Notes under the pieces: generated by a model | Seen by the model: the letters and a program-made list of their open reading frames with translations, nothing else | Told to the model about the DNA's origin: nothing | The model's database searches: none | In this document: positions 9,276 to 18,701 of the stretch, piece by piece | Layout: every line of letters starts with the position of its first letter | Numbering within the stretch: position 1 is the first letter of the stretch | Translations under genes and position numbers: made by a program | Assembly: GCA_966211795.1 (NCBI GenBank) | Contig: CBIHNW010000021.1 | Coordinates: forward strand, 15,587 to 79,586 | Reading direction: 5' to 3' | DNA length: 64,000 nucleotides | DNA from: 21-14-0-10-47-8 sp966211795 | Lineage (GTDB): Bacteria > Bdellovibrionota > Bdellovibrionia > Bdellovibrionales > Bdellovibrionaceae

Positions 9276-11162
9276 ATGTCATTAAAATTGATCACCAAAG
9301 ATAAACGATTCTGGCCCCTGTTCTGGACCCAATTCTTCGGCGCCCTGAACGACAACGTTTTAAAAAACGCGCTGGTCGTTCTGGTCACCTATCAGGGGAT
9401 CACCTTGTTCGGCTTGGATTCGGGATCGCTGGTCGCATTGGCAAGCGGACTGTTCATCCTGCCGTTCTTTCTGTTTTCGCCGATCGCGGGACAGCTGTCG
9501 GACAAGTATGAAAAGTCGGTGCTGGTCAAAGCCACTAAGATCTTTGAGCTCTTCATCATGTTCGTGGCAACGACCGGGTTCTACACGCAAAATTATTCTT
9601 TGCTATTGGCGACTTTATTTATGGCGGGATTGCAGGCGACTTTGTTTGGACCGGTCAAGTACAGTATGCTCCCGGACTTGGTGAAAGACACGGAGCTGAT
9701 CGAGGCCAATGCTTACATCGAACTGGGGACTTTCTTGGCGATCTTGATCGGCACGATTGCTGGTGGATTTTTGATTGCTATGCCGGGCGGTATTCCATGG
9801 TTGCTTGGCACATTGCTAGCGCTTTCGGCGATCGGCATCTGGACCAGCTTCCAAGTGCAGACGGTGCGCATCGCTTGTCCCGATTTAAAACTGCAGTTCA
9901 ATCCGTTTCCAACCATCGCTTCAACGATGGGGTTATTAAAGCAGTCCAAAGCGATTTTCAATTCGGTGCTGGGAATTTCTTGGTTCTGGTTTTTCGGTGC
10001 GGCCGTGCTGTCGCTGCTGCCGACTTATTGCAAAGATTTTTTGGGCGCGGGCGAGCATGTGGTCACGGCCTTTCTGGCGATGTTCACTTTCGGTATCGGC
10101 ATGGGCTCTTTGCTCTGCGAGAAGCTGTCCTTTAAGCGCGTGGAAATCGGCCTGGTTCCGTTGGGTTCGATCGGCATGACGATTTTCATTCTGGATTTGT
10201 TCTTTGCGCATCCCAGTTGGACGGTGAACCCCGAACATCTGCTCAGCTTGCAAGAATTCTTGAATGATCCGACCGGATGGCGACTGTTGATTGATTTCTT
10301 CATGATGTCGATCTTCGGCGGTCTGTTCATCTTGCCGCTTTACACTTTGATTCAAGATCGCAGTCAGCCCGAGACTCGCTCCCGCGTGATTGCCGGCAAC
10401 AATATCATGAACTCGATCTTCATGGTGGTTTCAAGCGTCTTGATCATGGCGGCCCATGCGGCCCACCTGACGTATCCACAGATCTTCCTGGTTTTAGGAG
10501 GGGTGAATCTGGTCGTCGCTTGCTACATCTATTCGATCGTCCCCGAATTTACGCTGCGATTTCTGTCTTGGATTCTGGCGCGCACCATGTACCGCATTGA
10601 AGCCAAAGGTGAAGTGAATATTCCCAAAGACGGTCCTGTCATCTTGGTCTGCAATCACGTCAGCTTCGCCGATTGGTTGATCATCTCGGCGCTGTGCCGC
10701 CGACCCGTGCGCTTTATCATGTACTATAAATTTTTCGACATTCCGGTTTTGAAATACTTGATGAAACAAGCCAAGGTGATCCCGATCTGCGGGGTCAAAG
10801 AAGATCCCAAGCTTCTGGAAGCGGCGATGAACAAAGTTTCCGAAGAGCTCAGCGCCGGCGAAGTGGTCTGCATTTTTCCTGAAGGCGAAATCACGCGCGA
10901 TGGGGTGATCCACCCTTTCAAGACCGGGATCGAGCGCATCTTGGCGCGCAACCCGGTGCCGGTCGTGCCCATGGCCCTGAACGGACTTTGGGGAAAATTC
11001 TTTAGCTTCGGTGGCGGCAAAGCCTTGCAGAAATTGCCTCGGCATTGGCTTTCGAAAGTGGAGTTGATCATCGATCAGCCGGTAGATCCAAAAGACGCCA
11101 CCGCGCAATTTCTGAACGAAAAGGTTCGAACGCTGAGCGATTTGCCCAAGAAGACTGCTTAA
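9276..11162 (+). CDS. MFS transporter (LplT-like) fused to PlsC-type acyltransferase
   Basis: Residues 1 to about 430 form a 12-helix MFS domain beginning KDKRFWPLFWTQFFGALNDN, which resembles the lysophospholipid flippase LplT. Residues about 440-628 form a glycerolipid acyltransferase with the NHxxxxD motif (N460-H461, NHVSFAD) and the block III motif FPEG (534-537), followed by a P..PMALNGLWG block. Related three-domain proteins carry an AMP-dependent acyl-ACP synthetase at the C-terminus; here it is absent. The likely job is to flip lysophospholipid inward and reacylate it, remodelling membrane lipid. For a predator this could also salvage prey lysolipids, which is inference. The AGGCGAGGAAACC ribosome site supports the start. 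Confidence 0.85.
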   Translation: MSLKLITKDKRFWPLFWTQFFGALNDNVLKNALVVLVTYQGITLFGLDSGSLVALASGLFILPFFLFSPIAGQLSDKYEKSVLVKATKIFELFIMFVATTGFYTQNYSLLLATLFMAGLQATLFGPVKYSMLPDLVKDTELIEANAYIELGTFLAILIGTIAGGFLIAMPGGIPWLLGTLLALSAIGIWTSFQVQTVRIACPDLKLQFNPFPTIASTMGLLKQSKAIFNSVLGISWFWFFGAAVLSLLPTYCKDFLGAGEHVVTAFLAMFTFGIGMGSLLCEKLSFKRVEIGLVPLGSIGMTIFILDLFFAHPSWTVNPEHLLSLQEFLNDPTGWRLLIDFFMMSIFGGLFILPLYTLIQDRSQPETRSRVIAGNNIMNSIFMVVSSVLIMAAHAAHLTYPQIFLVLGGVNLVVACYIYSIVPEFTLRFLSWILARTMYRIEAKGEVNIPKDGPVILVCNHVSFADWLIISALCRRPVRFIMYYKFFDIPVLKYLMKQAKVIPICGVKEDPKLLEAAMNKVSEELSAGEVVCIFPEGEITRDGVIHPFKTGIERILARNPVPVVPMALNGLWGKFFSFGGGKALQKLPRHWLSKVELIIDQPVDPKDATAQFLNEKVRTLSDLPKKTA

Positions 11163-11180
11163 ACTTGCGAGGGGTGAAGC

Positions 11181-12140
11181 ATGGAGCTGAAAAGGATTTT
11201 TCCGCTGACGATATTTTTTATGCAGTTGGTAGGTGTCTTGCCGGTGTTTGCGAAACACTGTGGTCCCATCGATCCGGTTCTGCAGAAAAGTTGTAAGCCC
11301 GTCACCTTCGTGCAACTGCCGGTTGATGTGCAAAAGCTGATGAAAGAGCAAGGGTGCGACGTCAAAGCGAAAAGCAATTATGACGAAGGAACCTCGGTGG
11401 ATCTCAACGGCGATGGCACGCCCGAGTACATCTTTTGTTGTTATGAAAGTCCGCACGGTCCCTGTAGCGCACAGATCTATGGATCCAGGGACGGCAAATG
11501 GAAAAATATTTCAGGCACGGGCAGCTATTCTGGATTTGATGACACCTGTTCTGGCTTTCAGATTCAGCAAAATCAGTCGGTGGGCTATCACGATCTTTGT
11601 CAGGAATACCATCTGAACGATTACAACCAATTTGCCGGTTCGTCTTACGCCATGGTCCGGCAGGGGCCGCTGGGGAGTGTTTTTGTTCAGAATGGCAAGG
11701 GTGCGTTTTTGATTTCACCTCAAGCGAAACCTCAGTCAGCACTGACCGATCAATTGGAAGAAAATATTTTGGCCGTGCAAACCGATTTGGCATGGGTCAA
11801 AGCTCATCCCACAGCGGGCGATGTTTACCAGAAGCCGGTGTTCAAAACCACGCTGATTGGCAAATGGAATTCCTATGAAGTCTGGGAAGTAAATGACGAG
11901 GCCAATCAGACCTACAACACCGTCATTCAATTGAGTCCGAAAGATTTTCGCCTGATTGATTCGCTTCATCCGGTTGTGCGCACCAAGACTTTGGTTCCCG
12001 CAAAGACGGTTGTTGAAGGCATGGGCATTAAGAGCCAACTTTACAAGAAGATTGAAATCGGAAAAGGTGAGACCTATGAACACCGGATTTTTTTCGACGA
12101 GAATTCCGTCATGAACGTCATCGATCTGTCGGGTCGGTAA
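11181..12140 (+). CDS. exported protein, unknown
   Basis: This 319-residue protein has a signal peptide (residues 1-24, KR then IFPLTIFFMQLVGVLPVFA). The N-terminal half has eight or so cysteines (HCGP, KSCKP, GCDV, CCYE, PCSAQ, TCSG, LCQE), suggesting a disulfide-stabilised periplasmic fold. A VDLNGDGTPEYIFCCYE segment looks like a calcium-binding or FG-GAP-like loop. It starts 18 bases after the MFS-acyltransferase stop, with a GAGGGGTGAAGC ribosome site, so it may be the last gene of that operon. I recognise no family. Confidence 0.6.
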   Translation: MELKRIFPLTIFFMQLVGVLPVFAKHCGPIDPVLQKSCKPVTFVQLPVDVQKLMKEQGCDVKAKSNYDEGTSVDLNGDGTPEYIFCCYESPHGPCSAQIYGSRDGKWKNISGTGSYSGFDDTCSGFQIQQNQSVGYHDLCQEYHLNDYNQFAGSSYAMVRQGPLGSVFVQNGKGAFLISPQAKPQSALTDQLEENILAVQTDLAWVKAHPTAGDVYQKPVFKTTLIGKWNSYEVWEVNDEANQTYNTVIQLSPKDFRLIDSLHPVVRTKTLVPAKTVVEGMGIKSQLYKKIEIGKGETYEHRIFFDENSVMNVIDLSGR

Positions 12141-12151
12141 AAGACCGATCC
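12131..12151 (+). terminator. stem-loop at the end of the exported protein gene
   Basis: GGGTCGGT pairs with ACCGATCC (one G-T wobble) around an AAAAG loop. It overlaps the TAA stop at 12138-12140 and lies between convergent genes. No T-run follows, so termination is uncertain. Confidence 0.35.
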
Positions 12152-12202
12152 ACCACAGGTCCGACGATTGTTTCGCCATTCCGGTTATCGCTTCGCCACT
12201 CT

Positions 12203-13126
12203 TTAGCTGCCCAGATTCCAGTCAGGATCTCGTTCGTATTCCTCGAATGGATTGAATTGCGTTTTTCGGTGCATTTCCTCACGCTGGTATTTTTTGATTT
12301 CGTCGACGGCGTCAAAGCCGTAGCGAAGGGCGCCGAGATAGGTGGCGGTGCGCTCACCGGTGGAAAAATTCTTTCGTTTGTCTTCAGCGTAATTGCAAAA
12401 GCTCAGCTGGTTTTTATGACCGCCGCGAAGATGGCTGCAGGTTTGATAATCGGACCAAGTGAATTGGGTCAAGATTCTGATTTGCTTTCGCGGCAAAACC
12501 AGCTCGCCATTTTGATTGGCCAATGCTTTGCGGATCGCCCTTGCCGCGATCACCTTTAAGACGGGGTCATCTGCTTTTGCCCGCAGTGAGCTTTCGATCA
12601 GGCCTCCGGCGGGATCGACATCAAAGCCGAGAAAGACTTGGCCGATGTGTCCGTATTCGGAAAGAAAGGGCGAATTGACGAGGGACTTGTCGATTTCTCG
12701 GTAAAGCGAGGTGACAAATCTAATTTCTGGCATCTCCATGCCATCGTAAGGATCCAGCGGATTTTCCTCGCCACCTGAATCTTGTCCACGGGAAGCTTGA
12801 TTCAAGTGTTCCGCTTCCATTCGAGAATGGTCGGAAACAACCGACTGAACTGTTGAAAGACCAAGATCCAATTGTGAAAATCGAGAAGCGATCGGACGTG
12901 AACGTGGTTTCTGAGCCTGGACCGCCCGTGATTGTGCTGACCGAGATTGACCATTGTTTGAATCAGCGACGTGCTTGATTTTTCCAGAGCCCGCTTCGGA
13001 GACCGATGTTTGAAATTCAACCTCGATCACATCATTGGTGGGCTTTGGGTGGGTTGCAGACACGAGAGCCCAAAATAAAAGGGCGTGCGCAAGAATGGAA
13101 AGAGCAATGAAACCGGCGGACTTCAT
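12203..13126 (-). CDS. TonB-family periplasmic protein
   Basis: This 307-residue protein has one N-terminal membrane anchor (FIALSILAHALLFWALVSA), then IEVEF and a polar spacer, the usual start of TonB proteins. Around residues 165-215 is GQVFLGFDVDPAGG followed by A.DPVLKVIAARAIRKAL, which fits the TonB C-terminal beta-alpha-beta fold. The spacer is short and not proline-rich. About 85 residues extend beyond this domain, ending with many charged residues, which is longer than usual. TonB transfers energy from the inner membrane to outer-membrane receptors; no ExbB, ExbD or receptor is nearby. It could also be a TonB-like protein with another envelope role. No clear ribosome site precedes the ATG. 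Confidence 0.55.
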   Translation of the reverse strand: MKSAGFIALSILAHALLFWALVSATHPKPTNDVIEVEFQTSVSEAGSGKIKHVADSNNGQSRSAQSRAVQAQKPRSRPIASRFSQLDLGLSTVQSVVSDHSRMEAEHLNQASRGQDSGGEENPLDPYDGMEMPEIRFVTSLYREIDKSLVNSPFLSEYGHIGQVFLGFDVDPAGGLIESSLRAKADDPVLKVIAARAIRKALANQNGELVLPRKQIRILTQFTWSDYQTCSHLRGGHKNQLSFCNYAEDKRKNFSTGERTATYLGALRYGFDAVDEIKKYQREEMHRKTQFNPFEEYERDPDWNLGS

Positions 13127-13164
13127 AGTCAGGTTCTAGCGAAGGACCGGTCAATTGCCAATAT

Positions 13165-14232
13165 TTAGGATTTTGTATCGGGGCGTCCAACGCGCAAAAG
13201 CCAGATCGGTTTTTCGTCCGCCTTCAAATGAAACTGTTGGCTTAAGGCATCGGGGCCCTGCTTGGTGAATAGCGATCGAAATTTCTGAAGCGTGTCGTGT
13301 GGCAACACGCCGCGGGCCGCATCCAACAAAGTGATTGAAGCCATGCTGATTGGTTGAACCTTGTAACCCTGCTTCTCCATCTCGAGCCAGGCTTTCATGG
13401 CCTCTTGACCGACTTTGACCAAAGTCATCGGGCGCAGATCCGTTGCGGACAGCAGAATGTAATGCGCGTTCTTTTGGCTGCGAACGCTTGCGGCACGAAA
13501 TGACAGATTCAAACCCGGGATCCGCGCAAAGAAAGTGGCCAGCTGTGGGCGCCAGCTGAAAAAGCGCAACATCAACTGATCCATTTTGCCGATGCCGAGA
13601 TCGACGACGCGAATGCCGCGATCTTCTTTTTGCTGAGGCTTGTGGGTGAATTGAATTTCGTGAAAGAAGCTTCGGGTCGCCTGCGACTGAAGCCAGAGAT
13701 ACGAATCGGCTTGGGTCAAAAAAGCTTTCATCGCCGAAGTCAGGCCTTGATTTGCTTGCAAGCGGAGTTGCACCTTTGATGCCGAGTTCATGGGTGTCAA
13801 GCTTGGGGCTTCGCTGGCTTTCAGGGAACCACGATAAGTGCTTCGGTTGAGCAAGGCACTCATCAGCTCGTTTTGGGTTTTCATGATTTTTGATTTTGCG
13901 AATTTCAAACTGGCCGAAAGATCTTTTTCGGAAACCGAAACATCGAGCGCATGTCCTGAGAACTGCGCCGCGATTTCGGCAGAGGCGATCATGCAACCCA
14001 AGGCAATCCAGGAAGTGTGATGATTGCGGTTTAAATAGTGTTCGGCCAAAACCTGGTCGTAACGAATGTGCAGGGTCATTCCGTCCCAAGTCCAATAGAA
14101 AGGTTTCGAATTTCCACCGGTCGGTGAGCGTTCAAGGGCGGCTTCGATGAGATCTCGATTGAAGTCACCTTCGGCGACCTGAGGTTTTAAAACTTCCAGA
14201 GCGAACATTTTCTCGGACGTCGGACGATCCAT
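13165..14232 (-). CDS. nitroreductase-fold protein
   Basis: This 355-residue protein has hallmarks of FMN-dependent nitroreductases of the larger, Acg-like kind: ERSPTGGNSKPFYW near residue 33 (the flavin phosphate loop, R.S..GN.QPW). This is followed by a LH.R.DQ strand, then SWIALGCMIASAEIAAQF near residue 80, and a C-terminal KPIWLLRVGRP strand. If active it would use FMN and NAD(P)H to reduce an unknown substrate. The middle (residues 110-250) is less like the family. It starts 145 bases from the divergent gene at 14377. The start has only a weak upstream GGAGG in reverse (AGGAGGCTCGT at 14233-14243). Confidence 0.5.
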   Translation of the reverse strand: MDRPTSEKMFALEVLKPQVAEGDFNRDLIEAALERSPTGGNSKPFYWTWDGMTLHIRYDQVLAEHYLNRNHHTSWIALGCMIASAEIAAQFSGHALDVSVSEKDLSASLKFAKSKIMKTQNELMSALLNRSTYRGSLKASEAPSLTPMNSASKVQLRLQANQGLTSAMKAFLTQADSYLWLQSQATRSFFHEIQFTHKPQQKEDRGIRVVDLGIGKMDQLMLRFFSWRPQLATFFARIPGLNLSFRAASVRSQKNAHYILLSATDLRPMTLVKVGQEAMKAWLEMEKQGYKVQPISMASITLLDAARGVLPHDTLQKFRSLFTKQGPDALSQQFHLKADEKPIWLLRVGRPDTKS

Positions 14233-14376
14233 ACGAGCCTCCTATTGAGTTTTCTCTTGGCTTCTGATTCAATGATCAGGCATCCGATCCAGATTCAACA
14301 CGGTCATTGAGGGATGAGACTTGTCGGAAAAGACAGTGAGCTTAATGACTTAGACATGCTTGGAGCTTTTTGAGAC

Positions 14377-15933
14377 ATGAGCAAAGCAAGCCCTTTTGAT
14401 CCCGAATTGCTGTCTCAATTGGATCAAATGATCCGCAAGGGCCAGCAGGGCCAAGCCCGTCAGATTTTGCTAGAGACACCTCTTAAAAAAATTCCGCGTC
14501 CACAGATGGCGGTGATGGCTGATTTAGCGCGGCGTCTGAACATGCCGAAGATCATGCTCAGTCTGCTGCGGCCCTTGGTCTACCAAGAGATCGCGAGCCA
14601 AGCTCCCGCGACCGTCACCGAGAAAGCGCTGTACGCAACGGCGCTCTCGCGCATCGGTGTTTTTTCGGAGGCGCAAAAGATTTTACAGAAGCTCGGTGAT
14701 GCGAAAAATCCCGAAGTTCTATTGTTCACGGCGCAAAATTTGATGTTGCAGTGGGATTACCTGGCAGCGATTCCGAAATTGAAAAAATACATCGAGCGAA
14801 ATGACGTCACACCTTATATGAAATGGGTGGGCAAAGTGAATTTGGCTTCTAGCCTGATTGGTGAAATGCATTGGAAAGCGGCCGATGAAATTTTATTGGC
14901 GCTTAAAAATGAATTGGAAGCCATGGATTCCAAAAGCGAAGAGGCCGAAAGCTTCGCGTTGTTGCATGCCAATGCACTGGGGCTTTTAGCGCACTCGGCA
15001 TTTTTGCAAGGAAATCTCGACAGCGCCCAAAAATCCGTGCAGGCCTCGAAACTGATCTTGAGCGGATCGCAAAGCCGCTACGAATTGCTGGCTAAAAAAT
15101 GGCACGCGATCATTCATCTCTTTCAGCATCCCAAGGATCTCGAATCGCTTCGGCAGTTTCGCGCTTTGAAGGCGGAAGCGGTCAAGGCCCGGGATTGGGA
15201 AACAGCGCGTGACTTTGAATTTTTTGAAGCCTTAAGCCTTCGGGACGATGAGCTTTTCTTGCGCCTGTATCACGGCACGCCCTACACCAGTTATCGCAAG
15301 CGGATCAAAAAAATTTACCGCCCCACATTTCAGATTCCCCGAATGCTCGATTGGAAAATGAATGGTTTCGAAGGGACGTTGCAACCCGAAATGGGAACGC
15401 GAATCTTTGATCTCAGCAAGGGATGCGAGCTTGGCGGGCGGGCCAATTTGATCGAGCAGCCGTTGCTGTTTCTATTGCTGAGATTTCTGACCAAGGATTT
15501 TTACCGGCCGGTCGCGCTGGGTTCGGTGTTCTCGGAATTGTATCCGGGCGAAAAATTCAATCCGGAGACGTCTCCCAATCGGGCCTACATGGTGGCCAAA
15601 CGTCTGCGCAAATGGTTCGAGGGACACGGCATCCCGCTTGAGATCGAAGTGGAAAATGAAATGTTTCGTCTGGTCGCCTCGCTGCCGTACAGCCTGCGGG
15701 TTTCATTTCAAAATTTCAACGTCAGCAAGAACGATGCGCTTTTGGAAAGCGTGCAGCGCCAGTTCGGCACAAATAAATTTTCGGCGGCCCAAGCCAGCGA
15801 AAGCTTAGGCCTGACACCCACGGGCACGCAGAAATTTCTGACCTGGGCCGTGCAACGTCGCAAAATGAGACGAAGCAAGGCCGGCCGCTCGGCCCTGTTT
15901 GTTTTGACCGTCAAAAGTTCAGACGTTTTATAG
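14377..15933 (+). CDS. TPR-like protein with C-terminal winged-helix domains
   Basis: No signal peptide is present. Residues about 30-300 are helical-pair repeats with TPR character (e.g. ATVTEKALYATALSRIGVFSEAQKILQKLG is one pair). Residues about 345-435 resemble an OmpR/PhoB-type winged helix: a beta strand (FDLSKGCELGG), QPLLFLLLRFL, an RPV..GSVFSELYPGE helix, NRAYMVAKRLRKWFE as recognition helix, then a wing. The last 70 residues form another small helix-turn-helix (FSAAQASESLGLTPTGTQKFL). Cytoplasmic transcription regulator is inferred; similar TPR-plus-wing proteins are common in this group of bacteria. The ribosome site is poor (GGAG 13 bases away). Confidence 0.55.
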   Translation: MSKASPFDPELLSQLDQMIRKGQQGQARQILLETPLKKIPRPQMAVMADLARRLNMPKIMLSLLRPLVYQEIASQAPATVTEKALYATALSRIGVFSEAQKILQKLGDAKNPEVLLFTAQNLMLQWDYLAAIPKLKKYIERNDVTPYMKWVGKVNLASSLIGEMHWKAADEILLALKNELEAMDSKSEEAESFALLHANALGLLAHSAFLQGNLDSAQKSVQASKLILSGSQSRYELLAKKWHAIIHLFQHPKDLESLRQFRALKAEAVKARDWETARDFEFFEALSLRDDELFLRLYHGTPYTSYRKRIKKIYRPTFQIPRMLDWKMNGFEGTLQPEMGTRIFDLSKGCELGGRANLIEQPLLFLLLRFLTKDFYRPVALGSVFSELYPGEKFNPETSPNRAYMVAKRLRKWFEGHGIPLEIEVENEMFRLVASLPYSLRVSFQNFNVSKNDALLESVQRQFGTNKFSAAQASESLGLTPTGTQKFLTWAVQRRKMRRSKAGRSALFVLTVKSSDVL

Positions 15934-15991
15934 TTCGCATTCCAATCACCGAACCCCTTGAGAGACTGGACCTTTGTCCCGATAAGGTAAC

Positions 15992-17593
15992 ATGGTGTGG
16001 TGGCGGAAAATGAAACTTTTGATCAGTTTGCTGATATTGCTTTTGGCATTCCAAAACTGCAGTCCGCTTCACTTCTCCACTGATGACGTTGGAACCCTGC
16101 TCAGTGGTGTGCGCAATCAAGATGGCCAGGTCTTCGACGGCAAGCTTCGCATCCTTCATCACCTCGTGGATGGCTACACCTGCGAGGGACACTTGGTGCC
16201 CGAATCGATCCTGATTCATGACACCGATGGCGTATGGACCTGGATTCAAAACACTCCGGAAAAATGCGCAGCCTCGCAACATGCGGTCGAAGGTGCTTTG
16301 ATCAATTACGACGAAAGCACGAAGACCGCGATCTACGATGGCAAAACATATGTGCCACCAAGGCCCTACAATGTGTCGACTTCGGAAGATCCCAATCTGG
16401 GCGACGTGAATTTAAAAGATGGGGTCTGCGCCGATATCAATGGTCAATGCTCTTTGCGCGCGGCGGTTGAGCAGTCGGCACCAACGTCTTTGACCGAAGC
16501 CGTGATCGTCAATGTTCCCGCCGGAACTTTCACGCTGACGGATGCCGTGGCGCTTGCTTTAGAGCCGGACGCCAATCTCGTGCAAATCCGCGGAGCAGGA
16601 ATGGCGAACACCATTCTGGATGGAGCAAGTGCAAAACCTCACTTTGAGATTCTCACGCTCTCTGCATCCAAGGTCTCGATTGAAAACATGACGTTGCAAA
16701 ATGGGCATGATCCTTTTGCCATCAACGCGGCCTCGATTCAAATCAATCCGAACCAGTCTTTCGAAGCGAATGCGACCGCTCCCACCGCCAGTGTCAGCAT
16801 CAGTGACTGCATCTTTCAGGGCAATGACAATGGAGCCGGCGTGATTTATGTTTCTCCGGGAGCTGGGTCTTTGCAGATCCATCGAACGCAGTTCCTGAAC
16901 AACTCGACCGTCGCAGTCATCCAGGCCGATCATTCGAATGGTCTTTTGGTCGAGGATTCCAATTTTGCAAGCAATGGAAGCAGTCGTGGGATCACCCTCA
17001 TCAAAAACACGGCTTCTGTTTTAATCCGCAACTCTTCTTTCTCGGCCAACTATGAAGCACTCCGATTCACGGATTGCAGCGATTGCAGTTTCGAAAACAT
17101 TTCGGTCTACCGAAACGTGGCGAACGGAATCTATCTCAGTACGACGGATTATCAAGCCAGTTACGACGTGCACATTCGCCAGGCGACTTTGTATGACAAT
17201 GTGACTTTGCCTTTCAATGGACAGATCAACAGTGATTTGTCTTTTGGATTTAAAGATGCACGGAACACCGTTATCATGACGAATTCCATCGTGGGGATGA
17301 AAGTGGGTTCCCAATTTCCGGCCTGCATGAGCTTTACGGGTTATTTTCAAAACCTGACGGCGACCAACAGTCTCTTCACGGATGCGAGTTGCAAGCAAAC
17401 TGGGACTGGAAATTTGGTGGGGGACCCAATGTTGGCGGCGGCAGCGGACAATGGTGGTTTGACTCCGACCTTGCTGCCGTTGGCGGGAAGCCCCGCGATC
17501 AATGCCGGCTCAGACGCTGTCTGCACCGCCAAAGATCAGCGAGGCGTGGCGCGACCGATTTCACGCTGTGATATCGGCGCGGTCGAACAGTAA
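15992..17593 (+). CDS. right-handed beta-helix lipoprotein
   Basis: The N-terminus is hydrophobic (LLISLLILLLAFQNCSP), with an FQNC lipobox-like site near residue 23. A CSLRAAV motif follows at about residue 150, which typically opens parallel beta-helix domains with a CSLP-type start. Repeated short strands N.T..I.NS and a closing stretch NNGGLTPTLLPLAGSPAINAG then DQRG..RP...CDIGAVE match the choice-of-anchor Q/beta-helix end module. The mature protein is probably surface-located. AAGG seven bases before the ATG at 15992 fits; MKLLIS at residue 7 is an alternative start. The stop is two bases from the convergent gene at 17596. Confidence 0.7.
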   Translation: MVWWRKMKLLISLLILLLAFQNCSPLHFSTDDVGTLLSGVRNQDGQVFDGKLRILHHLVDGYTCEGHLVPESILIHDTDGVWTWIQNTPEKCAASQHAVEGALINYDESTKTAIYDGKTYVPPRPYNVSTSEDPNLGDVNLKDGVCADINGQCSLRAAVEQSAPTSLTEAVIVNVPAGTFTLTDAVALALEPDANLVQIRGAGMANTILDGASAKPHFEILTLSASKVSIENMTLQNGHDPFAINAASIQINPNQSFEANATAPTASVSISDCIFQGNDNGAGVIYVSPGAGSLQIHRTQFLNNSTVAVIQADHSNGLLVEDSNFASNGSSRGITLIKNTASVLIRNSSFSANYEALRFTDCSDCSFENISVYRNVANGIYLSTTDYQASYDVHIRQATLYDNVTLPFNGQINSDLSFGFKDARNTVIMTNSIVGMKVGSQFPACMSFTGYFQNLTATNSLFTDASCKQTGTGNLVGDPMLAAAADNGGLTPTLLPLAGSPAINAGSDAVCTAKDQRGVARPISRCDIGAVEQ

Positions 17594-17595
17594 GA

Positions 17596-17922
17596 TCAGT
17601 TGCTCACCTTGTGGCATTCGTCTTCGGCCGTAACGACACCTTTGTCATCAAAAGTGATCGCGGCGTTGGCATTCAAGATGTAATTGGTGCCGGCGCTATT
17701 GCGAGCGACGTAACCGATGCCCGCAAAATAACTCTGGTCATTCAGCGGATAAGTAAACTCCAAAACAGGAAGCTCGATGCCGCCCACTTGAGTTTTCGAA
17801 ACCTGAACGACCTTCACGACCTTCTGATTTCGCACGCATTCAAATCGACCCGTCAAAATTGCCGCCGAAGCCGAAGTGGCCACCAAAAGGCTCAGAGCCG
17901 TAAAAAGAATAGTTTGTTTCAT
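17596..17922 (-). CDS. small exported protein (108 residues)
   Basis: The ATG at 17922 follows GGAGGAATCT, an excellent ribosome site, and begins a signal peptide MKQTILFTALSLLVATSASA. The mature part (about 88 residues) has a C..V...C pair (FECVRNQK, DECHKVSN) and a beta-rich pattern. I recognise no family. The frame is open upstream for another 220 codons into a transposase relic, so automatic calls could give one 328-residue fusion; the ribosome site and signal peptide argue for a separate gene. Confidence 0.7.
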   Translation of the reverse strand: MKQTILFTALSLLVATSASAAILTGRFECVRNQKVVKVVQVSKTQVGGIELPVLEFTYPLNDQSYFAGIGYVARNSAGTNYILNANAAITFDDKGVVTAEDECHKVSN

Positions 17923-18701
17923 AGATTCCTCCGTAGGATCCAGATCTGACCAATGTGCAGAGCGATATTCAAGCCCTTCCGCAGCGTAGACGGGTAGCAT
18001 CATAGAGAGCGCGCGCAGAATCGCGGCTGGCGTGGGTCTGGGGACTGGGGGAAGCTTCGACTGTTGGCTGCAGGCGATTCTGAGACATGATTTGGCCAAC
18101 TCTGCATCCTTCATCTTGATAGCTCTTCGGTCAGAGAAGTTAGATTGAGCGATTTTTTTAATGTGATCAGGCTTTGATTTCTTCGGCCTTTGCTTCTTCT
18201 TTTGTGTTGGCTCTCGCTTTCTCCATCCGCTGGCTTCGAAAAAGTTCTTTACGATATATGTTCGCACATTCTCAAAGTCGGCTCCCCAAGAAATAATGCG
18301 CGTGAAGGGGCGAAGGGTAAAGAGCTTCGTTTTTAAGTTTGGATTTATTGCCTTGAATCCCATTACGAGTTTTGAAGTCAGTGCGCGGATGAACCTCACG
18401 TCATCGTTTCTATCTCGCACTTGGATCAAAAAATGAATGTGATTCCAATTGATCGCAATGTCATAGATGTGAATATGAAATTTATGGGCCATGCTTTGAA
18501 TGAGTATCTGCAAACGTTGATTGCTAGGTTTAAACACTCCTTTGAGGTCTGATTTTAAAATGAGATGAGTGGGGCTTTTCAAGAAAGCGGTCTTTTGGAT
18601 TTTCTCTTTCCTTTCCCATGCTCATCGTTGTCCAGTTCTTTTTGTACTTCTCGCTTTTCTTGTGCACTTTGTTTTAATTTCCATTCTCGTTCTTCAAAGT
18701 G
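17923..18701 (-). pseudogene. REP-associated (Y1, HUH) transposase relic with frameshift
   Basis: The main part reads KSPTHLILKSDLKG, then NWNHIHFLIQV (HUH motif His-Ile-His) and RTYIVKNFFEASGWRK (catalytic Tyr region), as in REP-associated tyrosine transposases (TnpA_REP/RAYT). Its only start is a TTG at 18582. Immediately upstream, in the next frame, the strand reads KREVQKELDNDEHGK then GKRKSKRPLS, the basic lead-in expected before KSPTHLILKS. One missing base between about 18583 and 18590 would join them. Downstream no stop separates it from the exported protein gene at 17922. Both facts indicate an inactive relic. There is no clear REP palindrome family nearby. Confidence 0.7.

Noticed and set aside
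12131..12151. Strong Rho-independent terminator
   Set aside because: The hairpin overlaps the stop codon and has no T-run; kept only as a weak candidate.
13151..14095. Long minus-strand open frame next to the nitroreductase-like gene
   Set aside because: It is in a different frame over the same strand region, with an Arg-, Ser- and His-rich composition typical of a shadow.
17596..18582. Single 328-residue transposase-exported protein fusion
   Set aside because: A strong ribosome site and complete signal peptide begin at 17922, so two units are more likely.
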